64,000 bases of DNA. It comes from Strongylocentrotus purpuratus (lineage: Eukaryota; Echinodermata; Echinoidea; Camarodonta; Strongylocentrotidae). The stretch spans positions 374,501-438,500 of the forward strand of contig NW_022145613.1 in the NCBI RefSeq assembly GCF_000002235.5, read 5' to 3'. Positions 47,116-60,329 of this stretch are shown here, piece by piece. The translations under genes and the position numbers were made by a program. The notes beneath the pieces are model-generated. The model did no database searches, was not told the origin of the DNA, and worked only from the letters and a program-made list of their open reading frames with translations. Position 1 is the stretch's first letter; the number at the start of each line of letters is the position of its first letter.

Positions 47116-49900
47116 CACTGGCGTACCTATGGGGGGGGCAGGGGGGCAGAGTGCCCCCCCTGACGGGCTCCAGGGGAAAAAAAGAAAAAGGGGAAAGAAA
47201 AGAAAAGAAAGGAAAGGAAAGAAAAAAAAAAGGGAAAAGGGAAGAAAAAAGGAAAGAAAGAGAAAAAAGGAAAAAAAGGAAAGAAAAAGGAAGAAGAAGA
47301 GAAAAGGAAGAAAAAGGGAAAAGAAAAGGAAAGGAATAAAAATGGGGAAATTTATTTTTAAAAAAAGACCATGGCCGTACGCACCAAGGGGGGGGGGGGG
47401 GGCAGTTGACCACAGATATTTTGAAAACGTACAGTTTTTTTCCCTGAAAATGTAGTGTACGCCTTTAATTACCAAATCCTTCAATTCTACTTTTGAAAAT
47501 GCAAAAGTTCCCTCATGACCAGTTCGGTCGCTCGAACTCCCTTCACTCCTTTTGCTTTTGAGATTCTTCAAAAACTTTTAACGCATCTTTCCCCCTCCCC
47601 CACCTGAAAAATATTCCGCATACGGCCCTGAAAAATTAAAACATATGAAAATAGGAAAATATAAGTGATATAACAAATTCGAAACTCTTCGCTGGCGCAA
47701 ACTGCTTGCTAGCCTATTTTGTATTAAATGTTTTCACCTGCTCGTCCCCCTGAAAAAAGAAAAGGATTAGTATTGCCTAGAATAAAATTGTGCCTGCCCC
47801 GACGGGCCCCAACCTGCAACCATGGCAACAATAACACACAATATATGTACCAAATGTTACTAAAAGAGACTAATTCATTTTTCTCGCTCGCTACACTCGC
47901 TCGCGAATAAAATGAATAGACATTGCTTTGGAAACAATTGTGCCCACCCTTGACCTGCAACAATATCATTAAAAGTGGGAGAGTTTTTTCGCCCTCTCGC
48001 CAAAAAGGAATTGAATCGCGTTAAACGCGATTGCGTCCATCCTGACCTGCACCAATAAAAACAAGTTTATTTATTAATTTTTATTAAAAGAGAATTTATT
48101 GTTTTTGCTTGCTCGCTATGCTCGCTCGCCAAAATGGAATTGACACCGCTAACGTTCCCGCCCCAACCTGCAACAACCAGTTAATAATTATGTACCAAAC
48201 GTTATTCAAAGAAGTTTTGGTGTGCTCGTGCTCGCCAAAACGGAATTAACATCACCTTAGACATGATTGTGTAAGCCCTGCCCTGCAACAAAAAAATCTG
48301 AAATTTATGAACCAATTATCATTACAAAAATTTTGCTCGCTCGCTACGCTCGCTCACCAAAATAGAAATAACACTGCTTTTAATAATCACGTCCCTGACA
48401 TGGAACAATGAACCCAAGTTTATATATACCATATTTTCCCTATAAAAGAGAAGTGATTTTTTTTGCTCGCTCGCTACGCTCGCTCGCCAAAATAGAAATA
48501 ACACCACTTTTAATAATCACGTCCCTGACATGGAACAATGAACCCAAGTTTATATATACCATATTTTCCCTATAAAAGAGAAGTGATTTTTTTTGCTCGC
48601 TCGCTACGCTCGCTCGCCAAAATAGAAATAACACCACTTTTAATAATCACGTCCCTGACATGGAACAATGAACCCAAGTTTATATATACCATATTTTCCC
48701 TATAAAAGAGAAGTGATTTTTTTTTGCTCGCTCGCTACGCTCGCTCGCCAAAATAGAAATAACACCGCTTTTAATAATCACGTCCCTGACATGGAACAAT
48801 GAACCCAAGTTTATATATACCATATTTTCCCTATAAAAGAGAAGTGATTTTTTTTGCTCGCTCGCTCGCCAAAATAGAAATAACACCACTTTTAATAATC
48901 ACGTCCCTGACATGGAACAATGAACCCAAGTTTATATATACCATATTTTCCCTATAAAAGAGAAGTGATTTTTTTTGCTCGCTCGCTACGCTCGCTCGCC
49001 AAAATAGAAATAACACCACTTTTAATAATCACGTCCCTGACATGGAACAATGAACCCAAGTTTATATATACCATATTTTCCCTATAAAAGAGAAGTGATT
49101 TTTTTTTGCTCGCTCGCTACGCTCGCTCGCCAAAATAGAAATAACACCGCTTTTAATAATCACGTCCCTGACATGGAACAATGAACCCAAGTTTATATAT
49201 ACCATATTTTCCCTATAAAAGAGAAGTGATTTCTTTTGCTCGCTCGCTACGCTCGCTCGCCAAAATAGAAATAACACCGCTTTTAATAATCACGTCCCTG
49301 ACATGGAACAATGAACCCAAGTTTTATGTACCATATTTTCCCTATAAAAGAGAAGTGATTTTTTTTTTCGCTCGCTACGCTCGCTAGCTCGTGGAATTAT
49401 GTGCCCACCACTAACCTGCTACAATATCATTAAAAAGAGAAATGTAGGGGGTTGCCTGCCCGCCAAAATGGGATTGACATTGCCTTAAACACGATTGTGC
49501 CCGCCCCCTACCTGCAACAATGAAACAAATTTTATATAGCAATTCATTGAGAGAAAGATGTATTTTCGCTCGCTAGCTAAAATGGGTATAAAATCACCCT
49601 AAACACAATATTGTTCCCGCGCCCTGCATGGGACAATTGAACCAAGTTTAAGTGGCAATTCTTAAAAAAGAAGTGATTTTTTTTTCTTGCTCGCTACACT
49701 CGTTTGCAAAAAAATTAAATTAACGTCGCTAACAAGTGAATGTTCCCACCCCAACTTGCAACAATACCAGTTTATATACCAAACGTTACTTAAAGATTTT
49801 GTTTTGCTCGCTCGCTCGCCAGAAGTGAAAATTAGCATCGCCTTTTTTGTTTGTTTCGGTCGCTTGCCCCCCCTGACGGAGTATCCCAGGTACGCCACTG
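47116..49900. mobile_element. 2.8-kb hAT-type element containing a satellite array
   Basis: The left end CACTGGCGTACCTATGG and right end CCCAGGTACGCCACTG are inverted. The 8-bp GTCTCAGG flanks both sides (47108-47115, 49901-49908). The interior holds an A/G-rich tract (47165-47345) and about 2.1 kb of roughly 120-130-bp tandem repeats. No transposase frame. Confidence 0.88.
47690..49850. repeat. Satellite array, 130-bp unit with homogenised core
   Basis: The core copies carry GTCCCTGACATGGAACAATG at 48391, 48521, 48651, 48782, 48903, 49033, 49164 and 49294, so spacing is 130-131 bp apart from one 121-bp unit that lost nine bases of the GCTCGCTACGCTCG part. Outer units at 47690-48330 and 49390-49850 are clearly diverged versions of the same unit. 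Translated open frames here (SERSERAKK-like) rotate frame between units and are not genes. Confidence 0.93.
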
Positions 49901-49972
49901 GTCTCAGGCCAGAGCAGTTTCAGGATTGGCTGTAACAGGGTTAACCATGTCCCTCAATGTAGGCAATAGTTG

Positions 49973-50100
49973 TATAGAAGTAGTAGTAGACGTAGTAGTA
50001 GTAGTCATGGAAGTAGCAGTAGTAGTATAAAGTAGTAGTAGTAGCAGTAGTAGTGGTACATGTATGTAGTATTTAGTAGTAGTAGAGTATATAGTAGTGG
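49973..50100. repeat. TAG trinucleotide microsatellite
   Basis: Interrupted AGT/TAG repeats. Confidence 0.93.
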
Positions 50101-50429
50101 TATTGCTTATTTTACAGATGCAATTTACACCAGTTAATAGTAAAAAGGCCATACACTAGTTGGAAGTTACACCTGAAATGTTGAAAACAATCCATCCCTG
50201 ATAAATACATACCTTGTGATATCCGAGCTCTCACTCCCATCCTTCATATTTGTATTCCTCCATCCACCTTTTTCTTCTTTTCCATCTCTCTCTCTTCTCT
50301 CTTCTTTTTCTTTCTTACAATCTCTTGTTCTTTTTTTCTTAAACTTTCTTTTAACTCTCCATCTCTCTCTATTTCTCACACACTTGGTCACGTTCTCAAT
50401 TCCAGCCACGTGCTACCTTATCATCCTTT

Positions 50430-53400
50430 CATTTCGTTGAAATTATATTAAAACTTCATCCTGTATCATTTCTTAGAGAAACAAGTTTTTGTCATCCAAA
50501 AATCGACAGCATCTCGTACTTAATACAAAGGAAATTTGAAGGCATACATTTTATGAAAAAATGCTGGTGAATTTATTATAACGTATGGCAGACATCTTTA
50601 AGAAAAGGGATAAAAACCAAACAAGACAAGTGAATAAAGTGATATTAATATAAACACTTAACAAGGCTCATAGCAGAAATGCTTACAAGTGTGTTTCAAA
50701 GTTTCATCTTGGTTATTAAAGCTAGATTTCTCTTTGTAAGTTTTATCATCATAAAAAGGTCTTTTCTTTATTAAAATTTCTTTATTTAAAATGAAGAAGA
50801 AAAAATATCCAAATCTTCCTAAAAACTTCACACAAGTAAAAATAATTAGAGATTGATTTCATGCAAATTGTCTTTTCGCTGACACAAGTACCGGTAGTTG
50901 CAGATATTAAAAACAATTCACAGCATTTCAGTTACTTTGGTCCACAAACAAACAAGAAAATACTTCACTGACATTAAAAGGTGAGTGAATTCATTTTCAG
51001 TCTTTATACCAAGGGTAAAATTTCAAATACCTGTTGATTGATTTTTTTTAATTCAAAATTTCATGTACTTCTGTGAAGTTTTCTAGTTGCTAGTATGCCG
51101 AACAACCCATGAATTGTTACACTACTATACTATTGTTACAATACTATTCCCCACAAAACACAGGTATAATTAAAATGGACTCTTTCTTATAAAAGTTTCG
51201 TTTGTGTAGACTCGTTGCTCAAACTTATAGTCATAGATGGTAAGTTCATAGATGGGTCAGTTTCAGTCATTTAAAACTTCTATTTTACTACAGATTTAAT
51301 TATTAAATTGTGGCGTAATTGACTTGATAAACAAAGAATTAGAATGACACAAGAGAAGCCCTTCTTGATTCAGGTTTCAGGGTCGCATAAATCGGTGCAT
51401 AGTTCATGATGTTCATACACAAATTACAAATGACACACATTTTTTGTATACATGTAGTTCAACTAAATCAGTTCAAAATATTGGCATGAAGTTCAGCTAG
51501 AATATCAGTCTGCTAGCCTGCCTGCCTGATAAACTAAAAATTGGATAAGTATTTTGAGTAGAATGCTTGACTTCGGGAAAAGGTTCTACAAACGTATGAA
51601 CATGCTATATACTAAAGGTATAAATAGAGTTTGAATATTGACTTTGAATAAATGTCTTTGAGTAACTGATTCAAGCAGGTAGATTTTGCAATTGCGCATA
51701 TTGCTATATGAATAAAAAAAGAAATGATGATCAGATAAAATTAGCAATACTACATACCTGTATGTGTAGAACTGTGTTCTAAAGTCGTTTAATAATATAC
51801 ATTAATTTCTACCACCAGTACAATAATAAAAGAAAGCAAGCTTACAAGCATATATACAGTCTTGCATCAGCTAATACTCATGGTATTATGCTTCAGCATC
51901 TAAAATGACTCTGTTAAATATCTTAACGTACATGGAAAACCCGCTATGTAACTTAGACACTTACTCAAGTATTGAATAAAGAAAATGCTACACAATTCTT
52001 TGTACAATTTTCATACATGTAGCGCATTTAAAACCAATTAATTGGACCAAAAAAAAAAAGTTATTTACTTTTTAGTCACTCTTTACCAATACGCATTACT
52101 TATACATGATACGTGAACAAGATACAAATAGCTTGACAGAAACAAGAGGTGTAAAAATGAATATATTTCACAAGTTTTCACATCGCTTTCATACTCTCAT
52201 GATTTGAGTGGTAAGTCTTGGACATGTTTCGCATTAACTCTGAAAGATGCAGTTTCCATCTATGTGGTGTCGTCAAACAAATAGCTTTTCATACATTTTT
52301 TCATTTGTTTCTTTTATAACTCCTGAAACAACTAAAATACTGGAAAATTTGGTTAGAAGAATGTCAAATGTGAGACAAGATTGTGTAAAGATTTTTGTTT
52401 TTCTTTCAATTTCTCAGAAAATGTTTTTTTCAGACCAATCAACATGTACACGTACACAACTCTTGCAAACTTTCATTCATCCAATACAAAATAAGGTGAT
52501 TCATATAACCAAGCTAACAAACTATCATACTTCACTGGCAGTCAAATCTATCTATATGTTGTATAAAAATGAGAGTGCAATATTTCATTGGGAACTAACA
52601 CTTATATGTAACGCCATGTGTACCTTAGCAGCACATGGTGTCCATTCAGAAGTACAACTCCATTTTTCATTCTTAATATCTTGATTTTTCTTATAAAAAC
52701 ATCCAACATACTGATATGCGATCAAAACAACATGATTAGCATTGATCATAAGGAGTTTTTGTTTTGATGTTGTAACTAAGAGGAAACATTCCAAAACTGG
52801 ATCCACACTGACAGACACTAGATCAAGCTAGTCTACACCAATTTATCTACTTCATTTATACACATACACATTTCCGTTCTTGGTGATTTTTCCATGGAGG
52901 CACGTTTCATAGTAATAATTAAAGAATAGAAACAGTGAAACTTCACTACTGTTTGTCTTGTCTGTAATAGCTTACTTTGGGAAAGAAGTAGGTATCTTTC
53001 ATACTTATTTTTTGATACGTTGGAAAATAGTTATTTCTAAACCTGATTTCACATACAAGAAAGCTAAGATATATTATGTGATGCATATACTGATTAAAGA
53101 ATGAGTAGACTAGAATGTGGAATGAATGAATGTCTGAATGAAAGAATACCATTTCTCTACTTGATGACTGTACTCAGAACAATCCATTTAATCTCCTTCA
53201 AAATGAAGTATGCATGGAAGATAAAAGTCACTCTTAAGTACACAATTTTCTATTTTCAAGGTAAAATAAAACTAAATGAAGTACACAGAAAAAAGGAAAA
53301 GGAGGAAAAAAAATTAAAGGCTAGACATTGTGCAAAGATACATCATAAAAGTGCAAAAATTTGTAGAAAATATACCATTCAACTTATACAATCCATTAAT

Positions 53401-53869
53401 AAAAGAAAACGTTTCCCACTTTTATTCGATTTTTTCTGTTTTGAGATGCTGAAGAATTGATAAATAGAAAGAAAAAAAAAACATCTATTTTTCTTCCCAT
53501 AGATTAAAAGCGCAATATTAAAAATTAAAAGAAGATATCTTCTCCTCATTTACAATGCTACACCCTGAGACCTAAAGCACTGAGAAAAAAAATATTTTTC
53601 AATGTTCCTTTTCATTAATGAATAAATAAAAAATAACTTCTCTTTTCTTTCAAAATAAATGAGAAAAAAATTGCATATAATTTGGTATTTGAGGTCAGCC
53701 AGCCCATGATAGAATGGTTTGTGCCTGCAGGCCTACACCATGTTTCATTTGTCCAAATTTGATCCAATCAATGTTATATTAGTTGGAAAGTAAACCTGAG
53801 CACTATCCCTTGCCCAAAACAAAGATACGCAAATAAAATAAAAGTCTCTGCAAAGAAAATGAAAGGGTT
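50430..53869 (-). other. Probable long syndecan 3' UTR / 3' flank
   Basis: AT-rich DNA downstream of the syndecan stop. No repeat family or coding similarity was recognised, in contrast to the TE-dense neighbours. A minus-strand AATAAA lies near 50573-50578, but the true end is not known. Confidence 0.45.
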
Positions 53870-54036
53870 TTATGCGTAGAACTCTTTGGTGTCTTTCCAG
53901 TATGCTGTAGGATCCTTGACTTTGTGGGGTTCATCCAGGGAATAACTTCCTTCATCCTTCTTCTTGATACGGTAGATGACAAAGAGGAAGAGAAGAACAA
54001 CCGTCAGCAGAATCAGAACCACTGCACCAACCATAC
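53870..54036 (-). CDS. SDC: Syndecan transmembrane and cytoplasmic exon
   Basis: Encodes the hydrophobic helix, YRIKKKDEGSYSLDEP (C1), the variable part HKVKDPTAYWKDTK and EFYA-stop (C2). C1 and C2 are near-identical to vertebrate syndecans. Confidence 0.96.
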
Positions 54037-57000
54037 CTGCAAACAACAAAAACATCCAGTATTATTCATTTGGAGTTGAAAATATATTCATCATGCACAG
54101 AAAACATCCATTATTATTCATTTATATATTCATCCTGCACAGAAAATAAAGTAATTCACAGATTGATAGTACTCTATACATGTACACATGTGATCAGATG
54201 GACAAACAAATGGGACCTATACATGTATATAGGCAAGTAATAAATGTATGTATGTATGTCAAACTTCAAAGGGACATGTACATGTACTAAATTAATTGTA
54301 AAACCATTTCATAGCAGACAATTGAAATATGAAACTCTAGTAGATACATAATATGTGAGAAAGTACTCATAGAAAGTATACCAAGTTCACTTAGAAACAA
54401 GATAAGACCAATTAACACAAGCTTTCTTGTGAAAGCTTAGTGTTTTAATTATATACTTATTACCAATTATGGTCATGTGATTGCATTGCGAAAGAAACGT
54501 GAAATTGATCAGAAAAGGTTGATCATCTGGCATAGATGTACTGCAAGGTTTTGGAATCATCAAAATGATAAGAAATTTGGCCCAGTCTTCATAAAGTTAC
54601 AAGCACTGTACACAGAAAGATGTATATGGGACTACGCACACGTGCGCGACACATGCATTTTTATCTCTTACATACCAATAGATACATTAATTTACCAAAT
54701 ATATCAAATATATCAATTAGTAGGCGATTTCCCGGCAAATTTGTTATCATCATGGATTATTCAAAACATATTCTTTCACATGATTGGTAATAAGAGCTTC
54801 CATTTCATTTTTTGAAATTGGGGAGCTTCCAATACTGGTCTTTACCTTTAACTCTAAGTTGGACTTAAATATTATGGAGAGCCATTTGTAGACTTATAAT
54901 GAAATATATTAAAAAGCAAAATGTCTGAGTATTTTAGACTTTTCATAAATTCCACATCAAGAACATGAAATCTCCCATGGTAATAGAAAATATGAATCAT
55001 TTGAATCAACATTTTATGCCTTTTAAAATAACTTTTACAAATATTTTCAGGGATGCTAATGGCAATCCATAATTTTTAAGTCCAACTTTAAATAGAGAAA
55101 AGTTCAACTTAGGATCTTTGTGAAACACCCCCAGGATAGGTTGAGATGTATGCATGTGCTGGGCTACTAACCTGCTAAGATAGCTGGATTCTCAAAGATC
55201 ATCTTGAAGAAGTTCTGTGGCTCTTCATTAACATCATTAGGTCCACCATTAAGGGCATCATTATCATTCTTATACCGGACCTCATTCTCCTGATCGTACA
55301 TCCCTCCAAGGTTATTTGAAATAGTGGACTGGTCCTTTCCAACATTCTCTTGTATATTGTTGTTTATGGTGGTTAGTCTCTGTGAAGAGAAGAAAAGAAG
55401 AAAATTCATAATCAAGGCTTTGAAATAAAAGTTTTAAATAGAAAGCAAGTTGGAACAAACTGTTTTTTTCTTCTTCTATTTGTACCATCTAGTGTTTGTT
55501 TAACATATGATTTATGCTTTCATTCTCTGTATGCACCATCATAGAGGGGTAACACTTAGATTTCAAAACTGACCATATTTATCAGTTTATCGAGCTGCTA
55601 CTGACATTTAACCCTAGAAAGTCTCAATAAACCAATCAAAATGGTTGGCTTAAAAACTACATGACATGGTAATGTAATGTAGTTGAGCCTAACTCAACCA
55701 AATATGCTAATTCTGATTTTCATGAATACTCCAGTATCAAAAGTCAGTCTGTACAATGATTGGTAGCTGCAAAGAAATATCATAGTATAATTATACTCTT
55801 GTTTTTGTATGGCGCATATTACTTGGATGCGCTTCCATTAACTGCTTTGGATAATTGCCCTAGCAAATATGCAAATTATAGTAAGCAATTTTGAGTAGTA
55901 AGGTTTGTGATGCAGAAATTACTTACCGTTGTGGGAGAGAAGGACACATCTGGATCTTCAAGATTATCTGAAAAGCAAATAAGAAAAAGGGAAAAGCATT
56001 TTAGAGGTGAATTCCATCGATATGTATTTTGTAGTTGAATATCAATCATCATTTGTTTATATTTGTAGATCAGTGATTGATTTAATATCACCACTTCCTA
56101 GTGTGCTCACTTCCCACGGCCCACTCATATCAAATCTTTTTTCTTCATTTATGTTGGATGATAATATTTATGAACCTTATATATTATTTTCAGTTCCTCT
56201 GTGTCGTCATACATTTTCAAAATTTTCATTTTCATCTATTATGCAAAACCAGTGAGGAAATATGAAATAAGTTGGCTTATTGTTATCTTCATGGCTTCCA
56301 TATTTACAGGTCAGTAAGTTCATAGAATAGAATTAAACTGGAAGAGTGGATATATTCAGACTCTTTTTACTCCCCTCAACGGACCTTTACTGTTCCTATG
56401 GTACCTTTGGCAGTGTATAAGCTATACAAAAGAGGAGATTCATTATGTCTACTCTACATGTAGGATCTACAAGCAGAATAGCAAATGAAATACATTGGTA
56501 CCATGCACCAGTACTCCCTCCCATACCCTGCAGGGGTAGCAGTTTTTTTGAACGATTTTTTGCACAATTTTGTATTTGTTATTAGGTTTAACTTAATCCC
56601 ACTGTTTTCACACTTGAATTCAGATGCCTATAATTGTGCTAGTACAGCAAAAAAAAGTTGTCTCTGAAAATAACAGGGGAAGCTATAGCAGTGACAACCC
56701 CTCCCCCTTATTTTTTTTATTATAGAAGTTGACTTTAGTTTTGGATATATATGTATGTAAAGCTGTAAACATGTATGGAGTCTAATCTTGGTTTGAACCA
56801 ATGTTGTGAAGGCCTAGGAAACGACTGTGTCACTCCCACCCCCACTCCGCCTCTTGGACCACACCTTCCTCTCTGATCCTAAAAGTAGAAGCACAAGTGA
56901 CCTTTAACTTCAAATGTCAATCATTTTCCTGCTACAATGTCATGCATAAGAGCAACTGATAATGGACTTCTAGTGAGGAACGGATTTCATGAGATTGTTT

Positions 57001-58573
57001 TAATCAGTTCAATTTAGCAGGGTGACAGACATAAATATCCTGTACGCTTGCCCTACCCTTCAACTTATGTACAGGTACAGTTATGCACAGTAATATCTGT
57101 CGTGTCAAATCACAACTTCCATTCAAAAACTGCTGAATGGTTTTCTGTATTGTTAAGAAAAAAAATCAAATATTTCAGAGTACAAAAATCTCCAAAGTTT
57201 GCTCTGGGAAATGCAAAATTTCTGCAAACATACTAAAGCACAAGCAACACTTCAAGCTTTCATGATGTCAATATACTACATCACCTGAGAAAATATCTCT
57301 TCTTACACTTATGCTCCCCAAAAAGATAAACTATAATTTAAACAAAAAGCTGCATTGTTCATGTACACAACTTTACATTCCTAGTTTAGATTTCTTCAAT
57401 TTCAATTGAAATGGGGCCTGAAAGACTATAGCTTTCACCACACGGTGTATTGAGCTTATCTGAAATACCAATTCCATTTCCTTCCTCAACCTGTATACAA
57501 ATCAACCACTCACTGTACAACAAACTTGACCTTAACTCAGTATTCATTACTCATAGTCAGGACTGAGCTATTCTACAAAGACAGATAGCGTTCAAAGGGA
57601 AGAGGGCTCATGAGGGCACCATCTCCTTCCCCCCCCCCCCTCTCACCCAAGCAAAGCCCTACCTGCTATACCTTCAGAACAACACATAACAACAACAAAT
57701 AAATATACCCACTGACAGTGTTTTGGCGTAGCCATAGTGTTGGGAGTAGAGTACTGTAAACGCTGTTATTTTTGCATGATTCATTTTTTGTGCTGAGCGA
57801 CCCCAAACATGTTCGCTGGTTCTTAAAGTTGTGTTGCACGCAATTCAGGGCTTTCAGGCCATTCAAAACACGCATTTAAGTAATGCTTATATTTTCGCAA
57901 GTTCCAAAAATTCCCGCTTGCTGTTCTTAGCGCAAAAATTAATGTACTGAATGTAATGAATATTTCTACATTTACAGTACTTTTTTAAAATAATTTTAAA
58001 TAAAGATTATCAAAATCTGTTCACTGAGTGGCCTTCATCTAAAATCGCAAATTGTATAAAACTTCAGGCGTCATCTGCTCCTACATTATGCGGCCATGTT
58101 GTATGGTTTTATGAAGACCCCACTTGTTTGTTTGTTTGATTGTTTTAATTAACCACGATTAAAACACCTGCTATCAGCCACAAGGCTGTTTTTCAGCAAA
58201 TCCGTTAAAATATTTGAAAGTCAGGCAACAGTATTCAATATGAAATAGATTGTGTTGACAATTTACGTACTTGGGTACTGCAATGATGTTCATTCACAAT
58301 AAGAAACTTGATTTTTTTTTTCTTCTTTTTTTCTTTGAACAGTTTAGATCATGCAAACATTGCAGTAATTTTCTGCAATCCATCTTGAGGTAGTTTGAGA
58401 AGATCTATGGAGGTAGGCCTATACTTACTACTTGTGCCTGATCCCTCCACCAGATCTTCATCATCTGTAGTAGGACCCACCACACCGTTAGGTCCATCTC
58501 CACTCGACATCTCAATCTCAGCTAGCATATCAGGACTACCTTCCGTCGCATCATCAATGTAGATCTCATCATT
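53870..58573 (-). CDS. SDC: Syndecan, 5' partial
   Basis: Four minus-strand exons in phase: 58429-58573, 55927-55967, 55172-55379 and 53870-54036, giving 186 residues without the first exon. The ectodomain has acidic Ser-Gly sites (SSGDG and EGSG) of the type that carry heparan sulfate. A helix, MVGAVVLILLTVVLLFLFV, is followed by the conserved C1 text YRIKKKDEGSYSLDEP, a variable segment and C2 ending EFYA, the PDZ ligand bound by syntenin/CASK in the family. It is a cell-surface proteoglycan co-receptor. No signal-peptide exon was found up to 64000; it is probably outside the window. Confidence 0.94.
55172..55379 (-). CDS. SDC: Syndecan juxtamembrane ectodomain exon
   Basis: Acceptor CTCTTCACAG, donor G/GTTAGT. 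Encodes 69 residues rich in Asn, Asp and Glu, ending FFKMIFENPAILAG, the start of the membrane helix. Confidence 0.88.
55927..55967 (-). CDS. SDC: Syndecan 41-nt ectodomain exon
   Basis: Acceptor GCTTTTCAG, donor GTAAGT. Encodes NLEDPDVSFSPTT in the phase required by both neighbours. Confidence 0.8.
58429..58573 (-). CDS. SDC: Syndecan ectodomain exon with Ser-Gly sites
   Basis: Acceptor ATGTTGCAG, donor A/GTAAGT. Encodes NDEIYIDDATEGSPDM, EIEMSSGDGPNG and DDEDLVEGSGTS. The acidic clusters beside SG pairs suit glycosaminoglycan attachment. Begins phase 0, ends one base into a codon. Confidence 0.92.
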
Positions 58574-59259
58574 CTGCAACATCAATATTAAAAAAATTAA
58601 CAATTGATGAGACATTTTAGATATTGTGTTTACACAAAACATAGGATTAGACATCAAATAATACACAGATCATCTTATTAAACAGAATCGATAATTCAGA
58701 GAAAAATGCATAAAACACTTGTTAGTTGAGTGGTACAACAGTGAAAAAATATTTTTAGTCACGGAAGCTTGTTTTATATGCCATGGAAAAACAAATCCAG
58801 CAAGTTTTTTTTAGTTTGCTACATACAGTGTACTTCTTCTCGTAATTTTGTTAGGTTGTTGATAACAACTTATATTTTGCATACTAGTAATAAATAAATG
58901 AAATGTGTAAGGCAGCTTCACTCAAATTGGATTTCTATTACTAGAACTTATAAGCTTAAAATTGTGCAAGCAAATTATAATGACAAACAGTAGGGTAGGG
59001 AAGTGGCTTTTAATTGTCATCTGTTAACAAAATTTTGCAATCTAGACACACCCATGCAGTTTTTGTTGTAGCCAATTTCCAATTAATATCTTGTATGAGA
59101 TTGTTATACCAGACTTTCTGGTGAGACAATGTATCATAGAGGTTTTTGGATTTCTTGATAAACATGTGACTGTGTCTACATAGGGTTAGTTAAACTCTGG
59201 CTCACATAGACTATTAAGTCTTTTTGAGAATATTAAAGAATCTTCGACTCCATCTCTCT

Positions 59260-59261
<2 letters not shown>

Positions 59262-59315
<54 letters not shown>

Positions 59316-59332
59316 CTCTATCCCTCTCTCTT
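59262..59332. repeat. CT microsatellite
   Basis: About 30 CT units with TATC variants at the end. Confidence 0.95.
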
Positions 59333-60329
59333 TCATCCCATGATACTCATCATCCTATATCCTCCTTACTTGACTTGCCCTGTCGCAAGTCATCACCTAC
59401 GCTCAAAACATTGATGATCTGTTTTTCTCTCTCAGACACTTATCAACTTTCAGGTCTACAAACAGGAAATCTTTAATACAGTTTTTCAGACAAACATGTT
59501 GCAATCTCATCCATAGAGCTCAACTTTCAGCTCTTACATACAACTACCGTATGCAAAGACCTGTCTACATGTATACGCAAAGACTATAGACAGTCACACA
59601 ATTACTCATATGACAGCATACATGTGTACAGAGATACAACTTTATCAAACATGACATTTTAGAATAATTTGTCTGCTGCCCACAAGAGGTACAAGAGCCA
59701 GCTAATAAATTTTAGAAAAATTATTGATATCCATTCCTCTGATCCTATATTCTTCGTCTTAATAACAAATAAATGTTTTTCACTTTGTGGATGTTCATCA
59801 TTACACTTTTTTCTCAGAAGATACAGTAATAGACATCAATACAGAAACAAACAAAAATCAGTTTGAGAATTGGGAAAGAGAACAAGGATTCCTAATAAGG
59901 CACAGATTGTGAAGATATGTAAGAAGTGTAACAGGAACCATGGATATATGGAGTGGTCCATGTAGCCAGTCTGTTACAGGAACTTCTGGGTAGCTATGGC
60001 TCAGGGTCACAAGGTCAAATCAAAGCCTGATGATCCCCATCCTATATCAATATCAAATCATATACTGACTTTATATTACACATGAAGTCCTCCTCAGACC
60101 ATTAGAATTCAAGTTGTGTCAAACAAACTGTAGCTTACAATGTACATGTGTTAGGCCTACATGTACATGTGATTCAAACATTTGACCTGAATATATTTCT
60201 TAGTCCTTACATGTATGAACTAATGTGTCAAGAAGACATTTTACATACTTGATAACGAAACACCTTTTTTTTCTTCAATCATCTAATAAATATTCATAAA
60301 TAATAACCTTCAATATTCTCCTATGACAT

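Larger units (their letters stand above)
54037..58428. other. Syndecan introns
   Basis: Apart from exons at 55172-55379 and 55927-55967 there is only AT-rich DNA. A C run lies near 57630. No other gene was recognised. Confidence 0.7.

Noticed and set aside
47044..47571. 175-residue Phe/Leu/Ser-rich open frame on the minus strand and a Lys-rich one on the plus strand
   Set aside because: Both come from an A/G-rich tract inside a transposon; no conserved domain or codon-like pattern.
48322..49387. Repeated open frames with SERSERAKK and ASVASEQKK
   Set aside because: The 130-bp satellite unit is not a multiple of three, so the frames rotate and break between units; typical spurious satellite translation.
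47690..49850. CRISPR-like array of repeats with spacers
   Set aside because: The whole 130-bp unit repeats, spacers included, so it is a satellite; the genome is eukaryotic.
52247..52684. 145-residue open frame on the plus strand
   Set aside because: No recognisable domain; it lies antisense to the probable syndecan 3' UTR in AT-rich DNA, where chance open frames are common.
54477..54815. 112-residue open frame in a syndecan intron
   Set aside because: No similarity recognised and no conserved motif; compatible with chance.
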